From Pseudomonas lini (GTDB taxonomy: Bacteria; Pseudomonadota; Gammaproteobacteria; Pseudomonadales; Pseudomonadaceae), in contig NZ_OZ061318.1 of the NCBI RefSeq assembly GCF_964063345.1, positions 5,952,001 to 6,016,000 on the forward strand: a stretch of DNA of 64,000 bases. The letters are read 5' to 3'. Shown piece by piece: positions 43,363 through 52,623 of the stretch (the first letter of the stretch is position 1; the number at the start of each line of letters is the position of its first letter). The translations under genes and the position numbers were made by a program. The notes beneath the pieces were generated by a model. That model saw only the letters and a program-made list of their open reading frames with translations, searched no databases and had not been told where the DNA came from.

Positions 43363-45006
43363 TCAAGATTGAAGGGTGTGCAGCGGGATGGCGTTCGATA
43401 CCCGCGTGTTTTTCACTGGGATGTACGACATGGCGTGCTCGGTCAGCGCGGTGATCGTCAGGCTTGGATTAACCCCGAGATTGGCGCTGAGCATCGAGCC
43501 GTCGCAAACCAGCAAGTTCTGATAGCCGAAGACCCGGTTCTGTACGTCCATCACGCCGCGCTCCGGCGAGTCCGCCATCGCACAGCCGCCCATGCAATGC
43601 GCCGTGGTCGGGATGTTGAATAAAATCTCGGAGAGAAAAGTGGTAGGTATGCCACCGAGCGCCTTAGCGCCCTTTTCGGCAAACGCATTCGCCTCTGGAA
43701 TGAAGGTGGGGATGGGGCCGCCTTCGCTTGCGAGCTGTTTTACGAACGGCCAAAACCAGCGACGCCTGAGCCGCATGTCGATAGACGCGTCTGCTGTCTG
43801 CATCACCAGCAATAACATCGTCTGACGGGCGAAACCGATGGGGTTGTGCACGAGCAATGCTTGCAGTGGATGTTTGAGCAGCGTCCATAGCCAGGTCAAT
43901 ATTCGCATCCACCCCGGGCGCCCGCCGCACAGCAAGGTCATCATCAAGCCTATCGCATCCGAGCCTTCCGGGTAGCGCACGACTCCGATATGAGTGTGCT
44001 CATCGAGATAGATGCTGCCGCCCCCCGCCAGTCCCGGCGACATGCTCTTGTCCGCTGCCGGAAAGCGTATGCCGATAAGGGATTCGGCATTAGTGCGCAC
44101 ACGTTTTCCGAGGTCGTCGCTGATGCGCGGCAATGACCTGTTCTGTTTGAGCCGGAACAACAATTCCATGGTGCCCAACGACGAGGCGGCGAAGATCACG
44201 CCGCGGCAGCGAAAACTGCGGGGCTGTTTGGCGAACCAGGCGGTCGAGCACTCAGTGAAGACTTCATAGCCATCACTGCCGTCTTCTTTGCCGTTGAGCG
44301 GTCGCACGTCCACCACCTTGGTCTCGGCAAAAACCTGGGCGCCACGCTTTTCTGCGAGATAAAGGTAATTCTTGTCGAGTGTGTTCTTGGCGTTGTGCTT
44401 GCAACCCATCATGCAGCCGCCGCAACCGGTACAGGTCCCGCGCGCCGGGCCTTCACCATTGAAGTAGGGATCCGGGTAGGTCTGGCCGCCTTCTTCACCA
44501 TCGGGAGCAAAGAAGGTTCCTACGCGCGGGAGGTGAAACGTGTGGCCCACACCTTGCAAATCCGCCATTTCCTTGAGGCGTAGATCAGCCTCTCCCATGA
44601 TCTTGCTTTCTGTCACACCCAGCATCTTCTCCGCCGTGGCGTAGTACTGCGGCATGATTCGTTTCCAGTCGGCCAGGCCAGCCCAGGAGCCTTCGCTCCA
44701 TACACTATCGTGAGGTGTCAGCAGGGCGTTGGCATAGGTGATGGATCCTCCACCGACGGCGTTGCCGCTCACGATCATCACGTGACGGAACAGACGCATG
44801 TTATAGAAGCCGAACATCTTCAGCCCAGGTCGCCACATCCAGTGCCGCGTGTCCCAGTTGGACTTGGGGAAGTCTTCGGCCGTCCAGCGTCGGCCCATCT
44901 CCATTACGCCAACGCAATAGCCTTTTTCGGTTAACCGGAAGGCGGACACGCTGCCACCGAATCCGGAGCCGATAACGATGTAGTCGAAATCGAAAGATGG
45001 ATTCAT
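43363..45006 (-). CDS. GMC oxidoreductase (cholesterol-oxidase-like), paralogue 1
   Basis: This 547-residue flavoprotein begins with DYIVIGSGFGGSVSA (FAD motif). It has VGGGSITYANALL and the C-terminal NIPTTAHCMGG with the active-site His. An internal Cys motif C-x2-C-x2-C-x3-C (CTGCGGCMMGC, near residue 205) is followed by NTLDKNYLYLAEKRG, as in ChoD-like enzymes. I chose ATG 45006; a TTG at 45024 is less likely. It oxidises a bulky secondary or primary alcohol. The similar protein at 52624 has the same motif. It is the first gene of the operon, with a 19-bp palindrome about 140 bp upstream. Confidence 0.9.
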   Translation of the reverse strand: MNPSFDFDYIVIGSGFGGSVSAFRLTEKGYCVGVMEMGRRWTAEDFPKSNWDTRHWMWRPGLKMFGFYNMRLFRHVMIVSGNAVGGGSITYANALLTPHDSVWSEGSWAGLADWKRIMPQYYATAEKMLGVTESKIMGEADLRLKEMADLQGVGHTFHLPRVGTFFAPDGEEGGQTYPDPYFNGEGPARGTCTGCGGCMMGCKHNAKNTLDKNYLYLAEKRGAQVFAETKVVDVRPLNGKEDGSDGYEVFTECSTAWFAKQPRSFRCRGVIFAASSLGTMELLFRLKQNRSLPRISDDLGKRVRTNAESLIGIRFPAADKSMSPGLAGGGSIYLDEHTHIGVVRYPEGSDAIGLMMTLLCGGRPGWMRILTWLWTLLKHPLQALLVHNPIGFARQTMLLLVMQTADASIDMRLRRRWFWPFVKQLASEGGPIPTFIPEANAFAEKGAKALGGIPTTFLSEILFNIPTTAHCMGGCAMADSPERGVMDVQNRVFGYQNLLVCDGSMLSANLGVNPSLTITALTEHAMSYIPVKNTRVSNAIPLHTLQS

Positions 45007-45145
45007 TGCGTGCTGCCCCGGCAAGCACTGCGTAGAGGCGTGAAAAAACTGGTCATGCCGGTCTCCTTATTTTTGTAATGGTGCTGCGGATGTTGGTTTT
45101 TGGAGTGGTCCTGTTAAATTACTATATCATTCGTATATTTCTATG

Positions 45146-45164
45146 GCTATACGAATCGTATAGC
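45146..45164. promoter_or_regulatory. 19-bp palindrome upstream of the GMC operon
   Basis: GCTATACGAATCGTATAGC is a perfect palindrome around a central A. An additional ATTCGTATA/TATACGAAT pair overlaps it. It is in the gap between the divergently positioned FadL 3' end and the GMC start at 45006. A similar sequence occurs upstream of the HxlR gene pair (48035-48053), which suggests an HxlR operator. Confidence 0.7.
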
Positions 45165-45246
45165 TTTGATTTGGGGGGGATGCGGCGACTCTCTCCGAAA
45201 TGAACATGAGCTTTGGCTCCGATCAGGGAGCCAGGCTGATGGCAAG

Positions 45247-46617
45247 TTAAAAACGGTAGGTTATCTGTGTACCTATAATGTGCGCGCTGTTGTCGTATTT
45301 TGCGTTGTAGCTGGGCTGTACACCGGTTGTATTTGCTTGGCTGACAGAGGTGGTTGATTCCCATAGATAGCCATAAGCCAAATCGATGGTCAGGTCAGTG
45401 TTGGGGGAGAAACCTGCACCCAACGTCACCGCTTTTCGGTTGCCCACCGGGAGCCGGACGTTTCGATCGGCGTTGCGGGCAGGTGATGGATCGTAGGCGA
45501 AGCCGCTGCGCAACAGCCATTTCGGGGAAAGCTGGTAAGAGGCCCCAACAGCCATCGACCAGGTGTCATGTAATTTAAAGTCATCTCCGAAGCTGTTAAA
45601 ACCCAGTTGCTGGCCCAGCGGCGGTACACCACTATTAACGGCTTCGATTCTCTGAACGCGGCTCCATCGAGTCCAGGTCGCGCCCAGGTAGCCAGTCCAG
45701 CGCTCATCAAAGTGATGGGTAAACGATGTGTCCAGCGACTCTGGCAAGGTGATGTCTATTTTATTGCTGTATTTGCCGTCGAGACCGAAAGCACTTGGCG
45801 AGTTGCTCACCTCCGTATGACCGTTGACGTGAAAATCAAGTTTTGAATGATAAGTGATGCCCCATGTGGTGGAGTCGTTCAGGTCGATCATCAGGCCGAA
45901 ATTATAGCCAATGGCGTTATCGTTACCCTTGATAGTGATCTGCGTGTCGGTGCCCCCGTTGAGCAGCCCTGTGGCCAAATAGGTTTGCATATTATTTTCG
46001 ATACGGTTCAATGTCAGCCCGCCTCCGACAGAGACATGATCATTGATGCGATAAGCAACGGCGGAGTTCAGGGTTTTAACTTGAACCTTGCTATAGGAAC
46101 CATGGTAGCGTCCCTGGAACGAACTTTCGTAATCGTTCACAAGGCCATAGAGAGCGTATACGCCCAAGCCGAAAGTGAAGCGTTCGTCAATCGGTATGGA
46201 TAAATAGCCAAAAGGGATTGTCGTCAGGGGTACGGAATCTCCGTTGTGGGTGCCTGGCGCATCGCTATGAGAGTTTTTAATATCACTATCAACCTTGATC
46301 AAGGCGAACCCTCCGCTCACTTCCCTGCGCTTTATCTTGCTCAGGCCGGCTGGGTTTCCATAGACAGTACTCGCATCCAGAGCCGCGGACGAGCGCCCGG
46401 CATAAGCGGTTCCGGCGCTACTTACACTTTGCTCGTTAACAGCTAAACCATTAGCTAAAGATACAGTTGCCTGCCCACAGATAATCAACAACATAGTTGT
46501 TATGAACAACGCTCTGCTTGACTTGAGTAGCAGGGTGGACCCTGTCTCAAGATGACGTTTCAAACGCAGCACTGATCTCTGGGAAGGGCGAAGTGCAGAA
46601 AGATGTTGATGGTTCAT
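45247..46617 (-). CDS. OmpP1/FadL/TodX-family outer-membrane transporter
   Basis: This hydrophobic-compound channel has about 456 residues from ATG 46617. A long N-terminal region (about 65 residues) leads to a signal peptide ending SLA-NGLAVNEQS, followed by the FadL hatch motif NPAGLSKIK and beta-barrel sequence to a terminal Phe (TQITYRF). The unusual N-terminus could mean a later start. Another ATG at 46707 would add a run of 13 Asn codons. It imports hydrophobic substrates such as fatty acids, aromatic hydrocarbons or terpenoids. It lies between the GMC operon and the HxlR gene and probably belongs to the same pathway. Confidence 0.85.
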   Translation of the reverse strand: MNHQHLSALRPSQRSVLRLKRHLETGSTLLLKSSRALFITTMLLIICGQATVSLANGLAVNEQSVSSAGTAYAGRSSAALDASTVYGNPAGLSKIKRREVSGGFALIKVDSDIKNSHSDAPGTHNGDSVPLTTIPFGYLSIPIDERFTFGLGVYALYGLVNDYESSFQGRYHGSYSKVQVKTLNSAVAYRINDHVSVGGGLTLNRIENNMQTYLATGLLNGGTDTQITIKGNDNAIGYNFGLMIDLNDSTTWGITYHSKLDFHVNGHTEVSNSPSAFGLDGKYSNKIDITLPESLDTSFTHHFDERWTGYLGATWTRWSRVQRIEAVNSGVPPLGQQLGFNSFGDDFKLHDTWSMAVGASYQLSPKWLLRSGFAYDPSPARNADRNVRLPVGNRKAVTLGAGFSPNTDLTIDLAYGYLWESTTSVSQANTTGVQPSYNAKYDNSAHIIGTQITYRF

Positions 46618-46628
46618 CTGGCGGTACC

Positions 46629-46670
<42 letters not shown>

Positions 46671-47018
46671 CGGGTGAATAGAAATCGTGGGCGGCGGTAT
46701 ACATCAACAGTGCCGGCTGGGCTGGAGTAGGAGAGTGTTAATTGGGTCTTGCAGATATGTAGTTATTTTTTAGTTGCAAAGCCCTCTCTGGAATATCACA
46801 GGCTCAGGCGATTGCCATATTTATATATGTGAGGTTGCAAGTTGCGTTGATGGCAAGAAGAGCCTTGCGTGGCATTGCTTTGCAGGCAAGTACCCTTGGG
46901 CCAGACGCGGGTACAAGGCTGCAAGCAGTTCGCTGATAAAGAGGCAATGACGGATGCCGGGCGGGCAAGTCCCCCTCGATCCGTATGACACGAGGGAAGG
47001 GGGAAGAGGCCGGTAATC
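46671..47018. other. Promoter region of the FadL gene
   Basis: About 350 bp between the microsatellite and the 3' end of the HxlR gene. It is expected to hold the FadL promoter; no palindrome like those at 45146 and 48035 was seen. No supported gene. Confidence 0.45.
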
Positions 47019-47678
47019 CTAGGGTTTGTATTCGAGTACTTTGAACACTCGTGTGAATGCTGGCCGATCCCCTTGCAACAGCTTTGCATGACCTTCGCGA
47101 AGTGCGCGCGTTGGGGTGATCTGGCGCAGGACTAACGCGATGAAGGTTTCCATGTCGCATTGTATTTTGACGTCGATGGGCTCTTCGCTCGGCCCGGATC
47201 GTGCCAACAGGTTCCCGTCGTTGACTTGAATATGGAAGACTTCCGCCCCCACCTGGAACTCGTACAACTCCTGCAAACCGGTGCTCGCTGCCGAATCGTT
47301 CGAGCCTGTCAGGCACAGAGCTATGAGTTCCGCACGAGCACTGGACGGATCGATGCGTTCGTCGATCGGTAGGCTCAGCCCCCAGAATCCCAGCGCGATC
47401 ACCGGCTTGCGTAGTTGCTCGCCCAAGTCCGTCAACTCGTAAGCTGGCGTGGCGGAAGGTGTGTGCAGGGTGACTTGTTGAATGACGCCGTTCTGCACCA
47501 GCATGGCCAGGCGTTCGGACAGTCGGTTTGTACCCATTGCAGGCAGGATCGCGAGCAGATCCTTGAAACGCTTCGGACCTAACAGGAGTTCGCGAATCAA
47601 GAGCAGCGTCCAGCGATCTCCGAGTACGTCGAGCGACCGGGCTAAGGGGCAGAGTTGACCGTAAGTTTTGTTTGTCAT
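47019..47678 (-). CDS. HxlR-type regulator with C-terminal SCP2-like domain
   Basis: This 219-residue protein has an N-terminal HxlR winged helix (about residues 8-100: CPLARSLDVLGDRWTLLLIR, ...GPKRFKDLL...GTNRLSERL). Unlike most HxlR proteins (~110-130 aa) it continues with an SCP2-like domain: FHIQVNDGNLLARSG, IQCDMETFIALV and LLQGDRPAFTRVF, with the typical D-G hairpin and the G-D turn. This domain could bind the hydrophobic inducer. It overlaps the preceding small gene by 4 bp. It is likely the regulator of the FadL/GMC/OYE/SCP2 genes and of itself through 19-bp palindromes. Confidence 0.87.
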   Translation of the reverse strand: MTNKTYGQLCPLARSLDVLGDRWTLLLIRELLLGPKRFKDLLAILPAMGTNRLSERLAMLVQNGVIQQVTLHTPSATPAYELTDLGEQLRKPVIALGFWGLSLPIDERIDPSSARAELIALCLTGSNDSAASTGLQELYEFQVGAEVFHIQVNDGNLLARSGPSEEPIDVKIQCDMETFIALVLRQITPTRALREGHAKLLQGDRPAFTRVFKVLEYKP

Positions 47679-47968
47679 GACGCATTGTACAAAATTCCGC
47701 TCAGTTGAAACACAGTGGAAAGCGGCGGCTGCCTCAAGTCGAAGGAATTGGGCGTTGTTCCAAGCCCTTGGACGGTGGCATGCACCTCATCAAGAATGAC
47801 AAATGCGATCAGCGCGTGGTTGTGCACTGTCATGCAACTCGGAAAACGCTTCAGGAGTTTCAGGGTAGAAATTTCTTCTTCTGACAGCGCGGTCACACGG
47901 ATCGACGCCAAATGGATGGGGGGCGTCGTATCTGCACTTTCTACCGCTGATCTCACGGTCGCGTTCAT
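47675..47968 (-). CDS. Small hypothetical protein coupled to the HxlR gene
   Basis: This is a 97-codon open frame ending in an ATGA overlap with the HxlR start. It has no recognised domain. The sequence is mixed with a hydrophobic centre (ALIAFVILDEVHATVQGLG) and no signal. The upstream ribosome binding site is weak. Support is the overlap with HxlR and the operator-like palindromes about 45 bp upstream. It could be a leader rather than a functional protein. Confidence 0.45.
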   Translation of the reverse strand: MNATVRSAVESADTTPPIHLASIRVTALSEEEISTLKLLKRFPSCMTVHNHALIAFVILDEVHATVQGLGTTPNSFDLRQPPLSTVFQLSGILYNAS

Positions 47969-48010
47969 GTATTGCTCACTGAATGGATTGAGTAATTTTT
48001 ATTGGTTTCA

Positions 48011-48053
48011 CTATACCGTTCGTTTAGTAGTGATGCTATATAAAAAGTATAGC
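48011..48053. promoter_or_regulatory. Two operator-like 19-bp sites upstream of the HxlR operon
   Basis: GCTATATAAAAAGTATAGC at 48035-48053 has the same ends as the palindrome at 45146. A second weaker site, ACTATACCGTTCGTTTAGT, is at 48010-48028. Both are just upstream of the small gene and HxlR (minus strand), which fits autoregulation. Confidence 0.6.
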
Positions 48054-48115
48054 TTTGCGATAGGTGCTGACGAGAGGTGTGTTGTCATCTGTTGCTCGAG
48101 TCGTAAACCTATCTG

Positions 48116-48964
48116 TCATCGCGCAATGCGTTGGACGATCCAGCGGGTGAGAGCCGCAGGCGCGAGATGGGTAGCGAACGAAAGGAATCCGGCTTGCATG
48201 CCGACGGTCCAGTGGGTTTTGTGGATGCGTCGTTTCGACGTCGCGCAAGCCCACACGGTCGATGCGACGTGGTGCGACGTGAGCCGAATACCCAGCGATC
48301 TGGCGCTGGGGATACGACCGTAGTCATCAGCCATTGCGGTCTGTACGAAGCTCGGCCAGATATCGCTCACGCGAATGCCGAACTTTCCCCATTCGAGGTC
48401 GAGTCCTTCGGTGAATCCGCGCACGGCGAACTTGCTCGCCGAGTAGGTTGCAAGTTCGGGCTGGCCGTAGATTGCGGTGGCGGAGGCCATATTGATGACA
48501 TGAGAGCAGGGCGTACCTCGCAGGTACCGGAAGGCGCTGTGACAGCCGGTGATCATTCCCTGAACGTTCACATCAAGCATTGCTTGGTGTCTGGTCAACG
48601 GTACGGCTTCAAATTGCCCGGCAGCGAGAATCCCTGCGTTATTGAGCAACACGTCAAGCCGCTGGCCGCTATGTGCCCAGAAATCCATAAGCGCTTGCTT
48701 CCATGCTTCGGGATCGCTCACGTCGAGCGCACCGGAGATGACGTTGCCCTCTCCCAGGGTCGCGGCGACCGCAGCGGCACCCTCTGAATCGATATCGTAT
48801 AGCCCCACGAACCAACCGCGCCGCGCAAACAACTCAGCGCAGGCGCGACCGATTCCCGAAGCCGCGCCTGTGACGAAGATGGCTGGTCTCCATTCAGGAA
48901 GAAGGGATTCAGTCGGGTTTCTGGCTGTTTGATTGCTCTGTACCACAGTGATGTGCGGTTTCAT
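48116..48964 (-). CDS. SDR-family oxidoreductase
   Basis: This 282-residue SDR has a 25-residue N-terminal tail, TGAASGIGRAC cofactor motif, NNAGIL, catalytic Ser in NMASATA and YSASK. It ends with an extension of about 60 residues beyond the standard fold, with a hydrophobic WTVGMQAGFLSFATHLAP-like patch that may attach it to membrane. AAGGGAAC precedes the ATG. It is divergent from the enoyl-CoA hydratase gene with a paired TetR operator between them, so it belongs to the TetR regulon. Confidence 0.9.
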   Translation of the reverse strand: MKPHITVVQSNQTARNPTESLLPEWRPAIFVTGAASGIGRACAELFARRGWFVGLYDIDSEGAAAVAATLGEGNVISGALDVSDPEAWKQALMDFWAHSGQRLDVLLNNAGILAAGQFEAVPLTRHQAMLDVNVQGMITGCHSAFRYLRGTPCSHVINMASATAIYGQPELATYSASKFAVRGFTEGLDLEWGKFGIRVSDIWPSFVQTAMADDYGRIPSARSLGIRLTSHHVASTVWACATSKRRIHKTHWTVGMQAGFLSFATHLAPAALTRWIVQRIAR

Positions 48965-49034
48965 TTCAGAGGTTCCCTTCAGGAGCTGAGCATTCAGGTT
49001 TTGTGTACAGGTCAGTGCATATTGCGAGAGTAAT

Positions 49035-49068
49035 ATAACGGTGTTATGTTTTGCAATAACAGTGTTAT
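49035..49068. promoter_or_regulatory. Paired TetR operator between SDR and enoyl-CoA hydratase genes
   Basis: ATAACGGTGTTAT at 49035-49047 and ATAACAGTGTTAT at 49056-49068, starts 21 bp apart (two helical turns). The same pair appears upstream of the TetR gene at 55119-55153. It can control both divergent transcripts. Confidence 0.85.
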
Positions 49069-49164
49069 CTATCTCTCCGGCTGATCTGATGACTGGTCAG
49101 GAGGTGGAAATACTGGTGGGAGCGCTTGCTTGCTCTCTACGTTTGTCACCGGAGGATCCAAGAG

Positions 49165-50139
49165 ATGACGAAGATGCACACACCGCCCGAGTACCTTGAT
49201 ATGGAGTCCTGTGGCTCTGTGTTGATTGCGCGGCTGGATGGAGGTCCACACGGGCTGATGGGGTTGGACATGGCCAATGAGCTTGCGGCGCTATTGGACA
49301 AGCTGGAGTCCGATACTACGGTAAAAGCGGTGGTGCTCACCGGAACTCATCCTGAGCGTTTCATCGGTCATGCAGACGTTCGTTGGCTGCAGGAAGGTGG
49401 GAAGAGTATCCCGTCGGTCGGGCGCAGCATGGCCTCGGCGATCGCTCAAACCGCCAAGACCGTTCGCGGTATTCCGCCCTTGGCGGCAGTTGCGTCTCTG
49501 ACACCGCTGGATGGCGGGATGCAACTCGACAAGTTGCACGACACTTTTTTACGGATGAACCGCAGCGGCGTCATTTTCGTCGCCGCTCTGAATGGGTCTG
49601 CGCTGGGACTTGGCAGCGAGCTCGCGCTAGCGTGTGACGTCCGCCTGATGGCGGATGGCGATTTCTTCATCGGGCAGCCCGAGGTGCTTCTTGGAATCCT
49701 TCCTGGTGGCGGAGGCACTCAGCGATTACCACGACTGGTCGGCGCCCATCGCGCGCTGATGCTGATGCTTGAAGGTCGGCCGGTGTCGCCACAGAAGGCG
49801 CTCGAAATTGGATACATCGACGAAGTGGTTGCTCCAGATGCACTGCTTGATCGCGCCATCGAGCTGGCCGGGTATCTGGGTTCCCGACCCAAAGGGGCAA
49901 TTGAGGCAATCAAGCGAGCCGTGTACTTCGGTGGGTCGGCCACCCTTGATGAGGGGTTGCATATGGAGCGTACCGAATTCATCAAGATCTCGCCGACCGA
50001 GACGGCGCAATCGTTGATGGTCGAATACCTTGAGCGCACCGATCGCGACGGTGGGGTGCCGTTTTACAACCCGTCCATTTTTGAGCAAACCCTTGAGCAA
50101 GGCTCTTTGCCCCGGCAAAACAGGGGAGGGAGGAGATGA
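49165..50139 (+). CDS. Enoyl-CoA hydratase/isomerase family protein
   Basis: This 324-residue crotonase-fold protein has the CoA/oxyanion region AALNGSALGLGSELALACDVRLM (AALNGSALGLGSE seen) at about residue 145 and QPEVLLGILPGGGGTQRLPRL with the two catalytic-Glu region near 175. A 30-residue insertion is present after about residue 65 (RSMASAIAQTAKTVRG...). I chose ATG 49165 because GGAGGAT is upstream. It overlaps the hydrolase gene by 4 bp. It probably hydrates or isomerises an unsaturated acyl-CoA in the pathway with the CoA ligase. Confidence 0.9.
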   Translation: MTKMHTPPEYLDMESCGSVLIARLDGGPHGLMGLDMANELAALLDKLESDTTVKAVVLTGTHPERFIGHADVRWLQEGGKSIPSVGRSMASAIAQTAKTVRGIPPLAAVASLTPLDGGMQLDKLHDTFLRMNRSGVIFVAALNGSALGLGSELALACDVRLMADGDFFIGQPEVLLGILPGGGGTQRLPRLVGAHRALMLMLEGRPVSPQKALEIGYIDEVVAPDALLDRAIELAGYLGSRPKGAIEAIKRAVYFGGSATLDEGLHMERTEFIKISPTETAQSLMVEYLERTDRDGGVPFYNPSIFEQTLEQGSLPRQNRGGRR

Positions 50140-51053
50140 ATCAAATGTCACCGCTTACCTACCATTTTACTCGCCAGGACGTTCGCTTTGACTCGGGCGA
50201 AACCTACTGTTCGGCCTGGCTTTACCTGCCGGTCGGCGTAGAGAAACCGCCGATCGTAGTGCTCGGTCACGGACTGGGTGCGGTTCGCGAAATGCGCCTG
50301 GACGCCTTTTCCGAACGCTTCGCTGCTGCCGGAATCGCTACATTGGCCTTCACCTATCGCTATTTCGGAGACAGCGGTGGTCGGCCCAGACAGTTGATGT
50401 CTGTGAAGCGGCAACTGGCTGATTGGGATGCAGCGCTGGACTTCGTCAAGGGCTGCGCGGAGGTCGATGGGCGCCGGGCTGCCGTATGGGGAAGCTCGTT
50501 TGGGGGAGGGCATGCGATCACCGTGGCCAGTCGGCATCCCGAATTATTGGCGGCCATCAGTCAGTGCCCCTTTACCGACGGTCTGGCTTCCGCCGCCGCA
50601 CTGGGTGTAAAGGGATCGCTGAAGGTAACCCCGGTGCTCTTGCGTGATTTTGCGGCCAAGCTGCTGGGACGCCCGCCCGTGATGGTGCCAATCGCTGCCG
50701 CTCCCGGTCAGCCAGCCTTGATGAATGCCCATGACGCCTTGCCGGGTTATCTGGCCCTGATGCCAAAGGGGATGGTGTTCGTCAATCACGTCGCCGCGCG
50801 AGTGCTCCCGGAGATCATGGCTTATCGACCCGGACGCTCCGCCTCCAAGGTGAAGTTCCCTATCCTGTTCTGCGTAAGCACCACTGACACCGTCACGCCA
50901 CCGGAACAGACGATCGCCTTGGTGCGCAAGGCGCCGCATGGAGAAACCAGGCTCTACGCCGCTGGGCATTTCGAGTTCTACATGGGTGACGCGTTTGAAG
51001 AACTGGTGGCGGATCAGACCCGGTTTCTGACCAAACATTTACTCGGTACTTAA
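50136..51053 (+). CDS. Alpha/beta hydrolase (acetylxylan-esterase/DLH-like)
   Basis: This 305-residue alpha/beta hydrolase has its nucleophile Ser in WGSSFGGGHA near residue 125, an acidic residue in STTDTVTPP near 250 and His in AAGHFEFYMG near 285. The long GHGLGAVREMRLDAF loop near 45 is typical of the group containing CoA thioesterases and esterases. It overlaps the preceding gene (ATGA) and is followed by the CoA ligase. It may cleave an ester or acyl-CoA. Cytosolic. Confidence 0.88.
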   Translation: MNQMSPLTYHFTRQDVRFDSGETYCSAWLYLPVGVEKPPIVVLGHGLGAVREMRLDAFSERFAAAGIATLAFTYRYFGDSGGRPRQLMSVKRQLADWDAALDFVKGCAEVDGRRAAVWGSSFGGGHAITVASRHPELLAAISQCPFTDGLASAAALGVKGSLKVTPVLLRDFAAKLLGRPPVMVPIAAAPGQPALMNAHDALPGYLALMPKGMVFVNHVAARVLPEIMAYRPGRSASKVKFPILFCVSTTDTVTPPEQTIALVRKAPHGETRLYAAGHFEFYMGDAFEELVADQTRFLTKHLLGT

Positions 51054-51101
51054 GCCTACTGATTCGAGCGTTTCCGTCATTTTTCAGAGAGAACAACAAT
51101 A

Positions 51102-52562
51102 ATGTGCTTTTCCAAACTTTCAGACTTGCGCGCGGTGTCAGAGCCTGATGCTCTGTGCGTCGCTGACGACTCCATCAGCCTGACTAACCGGCAGTTCCAT
51201 TCCAGAGTCCTCGCGGCAGCGGGAGTATTCGCGGACAGGGGGGTGGGCGTCGGAGACATCGTTGCGCTCATGTTGCCCAACCAGGTGGAATTTGTGGTGG
51301 CAATGTTCGCCGCCTGGCGTCTGGGGGCGGCGGTCACGCCGATTAATCCTGGGCTGACCAGCAAGGAAGCCACCCATCAATTGGTTGATTCAGGAGCGAA
51401 GCTGCTCATCAATGTCAGTGGCGAAGCCATCGTCCCGAATCTGCAATCCCTGCCTGTCGCCACTCTGGAAACGGGGACGCCCTACACCGGCGTACCTTTT
51501 GAAGAGCCTGCAGCGCTGGCACTGCTGATCTACACCAGTGGCACTACAGGCTTGCCGAAGGGTGTGATGCTCGATCACGCCAATATTGAAGCGATGTCGG
51601 AGATGGGCCGACATTCGCTCAAGGTTACGGCAGCGGACCATTGCTTATTGATACTGCCGCTATTTCACGTAAACGGCATAGTGGTGAGTACTCTTATCCC
51701 GCTATCAAGCGGAGGCCGGGTTACGATTCGCAAGCGGTTTAACGTCGATACGTTTTTTGAGGATGTCGAGTGGCTTCGACCCACGTACTTCTCCGCAGTG
51801 CCCACCATCTACGCGATGCTTAGCGCGTTACCCAAAGAGATCAAACCTTATACCTCCAGTCTTCGGTATGGCATCTGCGGCGCGGCACCTGCCTCGGCGG
51901 AACTACTTAAAAAATTTGAAGCTCGTTTCGGTTTTCCGCTGCTCGAGGGATATGGGTTGTCCGAAGGCACCTGCGCTTCGACCATCAACCCCTTCGATGG
52001 CCAGCGCAAGGTCGGTACTGTCGGGCTGCCTTTCATCGGGCAACGCATTGCTATCGCCGATCCGAGTGGTGTGCATCTGGCGCAGGGCGCCACTGGCGAG
52101 GTGCTGGTGCAAGGCCCTAACGTCATGCGCGGTTACCTTGGAAAACCCGAAGAAACAGCGAAGACCATTGTTGGTGGCTGGTTGCACACCGGCGACATTG
52201 GGCGGATCGACGAGGACGGTTATCTGGCCATCGTCGGCCGCCTTAAAGAGATGATCATTCGCGGTGGCGAGAATATCTATCCCAAGGAGATCGAAGATGT
52301 GTTGTTCGAATTTCCGGGCGTTCTCGAAGCGGCAGTGATCGGTGTTCCCCATGAGACCTTCGGCGAAATTGTTGTGGCTTACGTCGCGTTTCGTTCGGGA
52401 TTCGCCGGTACTCAAGAGGACTTGAATGAGCACTGTACTGACCGGCTGACGCGTTACAAAAGACCGTCCACGATCAACATTATCGATAGCCTGCCAAAGA
52501 ACGCCATGGGCAAGGTCGACAAGCCAAGGCTGCGCAAGATGTGGACCGAGTGGGTCGATTGA
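51102..52562 (+). CDS. Acyl-CoA synthetase (AMP-dependent, long/medium-chain-like)
   Basis: This 486-residue adenylating enzyme has LLIYTSGTTGLPKGVMLDH (P-loop-like A3 motif, about residue 135-150), GYGLSEGTC (A5), HTGDIGRIDEDGYL (A7), GRLKEMIIRGGENIYPKEIE (A8 hinge) and KNAMGKVDK with the catalytic Lys (A10). It is slightly shorter than many family members. It activates a carboxylic acid to its CoA thioester for the beta-oxidation step of this regulon. The 49-bp gap after the hydrolase implies the same transcript. Confidence 0.93.
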   Translation: MCFSKLSDLRAVSEPDALCVADDSISLTNRQFHSRVLAAAGVFADRGVGVGDIVALMLPNQVEFVVAMFAAWRLGAAVTPINPGLTSKEATHQLVDSGAKLLINVSGEAIVPNLQSLPVATLETGTPYTGVPFEEPAALALLIYTSGTTGLPKGVMLDHANIEAMSEMGRHSLKVTAADHCLLILPLFHVNGIVVSTLIPLSSGGRVTIRKRFNVDTFFEDVEWLRPTYFSAVPTIYAMLSALPKEIKPYTSSLRYGICGAAPASAELLKKFEARFGFPLLEGYGLSEGTCASTINPFDGQRKVGTVGLPFIGQRIAIADPSGVHLAQGATGEVLVQGPNVMRGYLGKPEETAKTIVGGWLHTGDIGRIDEDGYLAIVGRLKEMIIRGGENIYPKEIEDVLFEFPGVLEAAVIGVPHETFGEIVVAYVAFRSGFAGTQEDLNEHCTDRLTRYKRPSTINIIDSLPKNAMGKVDKPRLRKMWTEWVD

Positions 52563-52623
52563 CGGGTAATTCCCTGATGGACATCAGGCGGCAAAGCAGC
52601 TGGCACGTAGAGGGGGACACACT

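Noticed and set aside
47715..48323. 202-codon plus-strand frame over the HxlR promoter region
   Set aside because: It crosses the operator-like palindromes and the 3' end of an SDR gene and has no family pattern.
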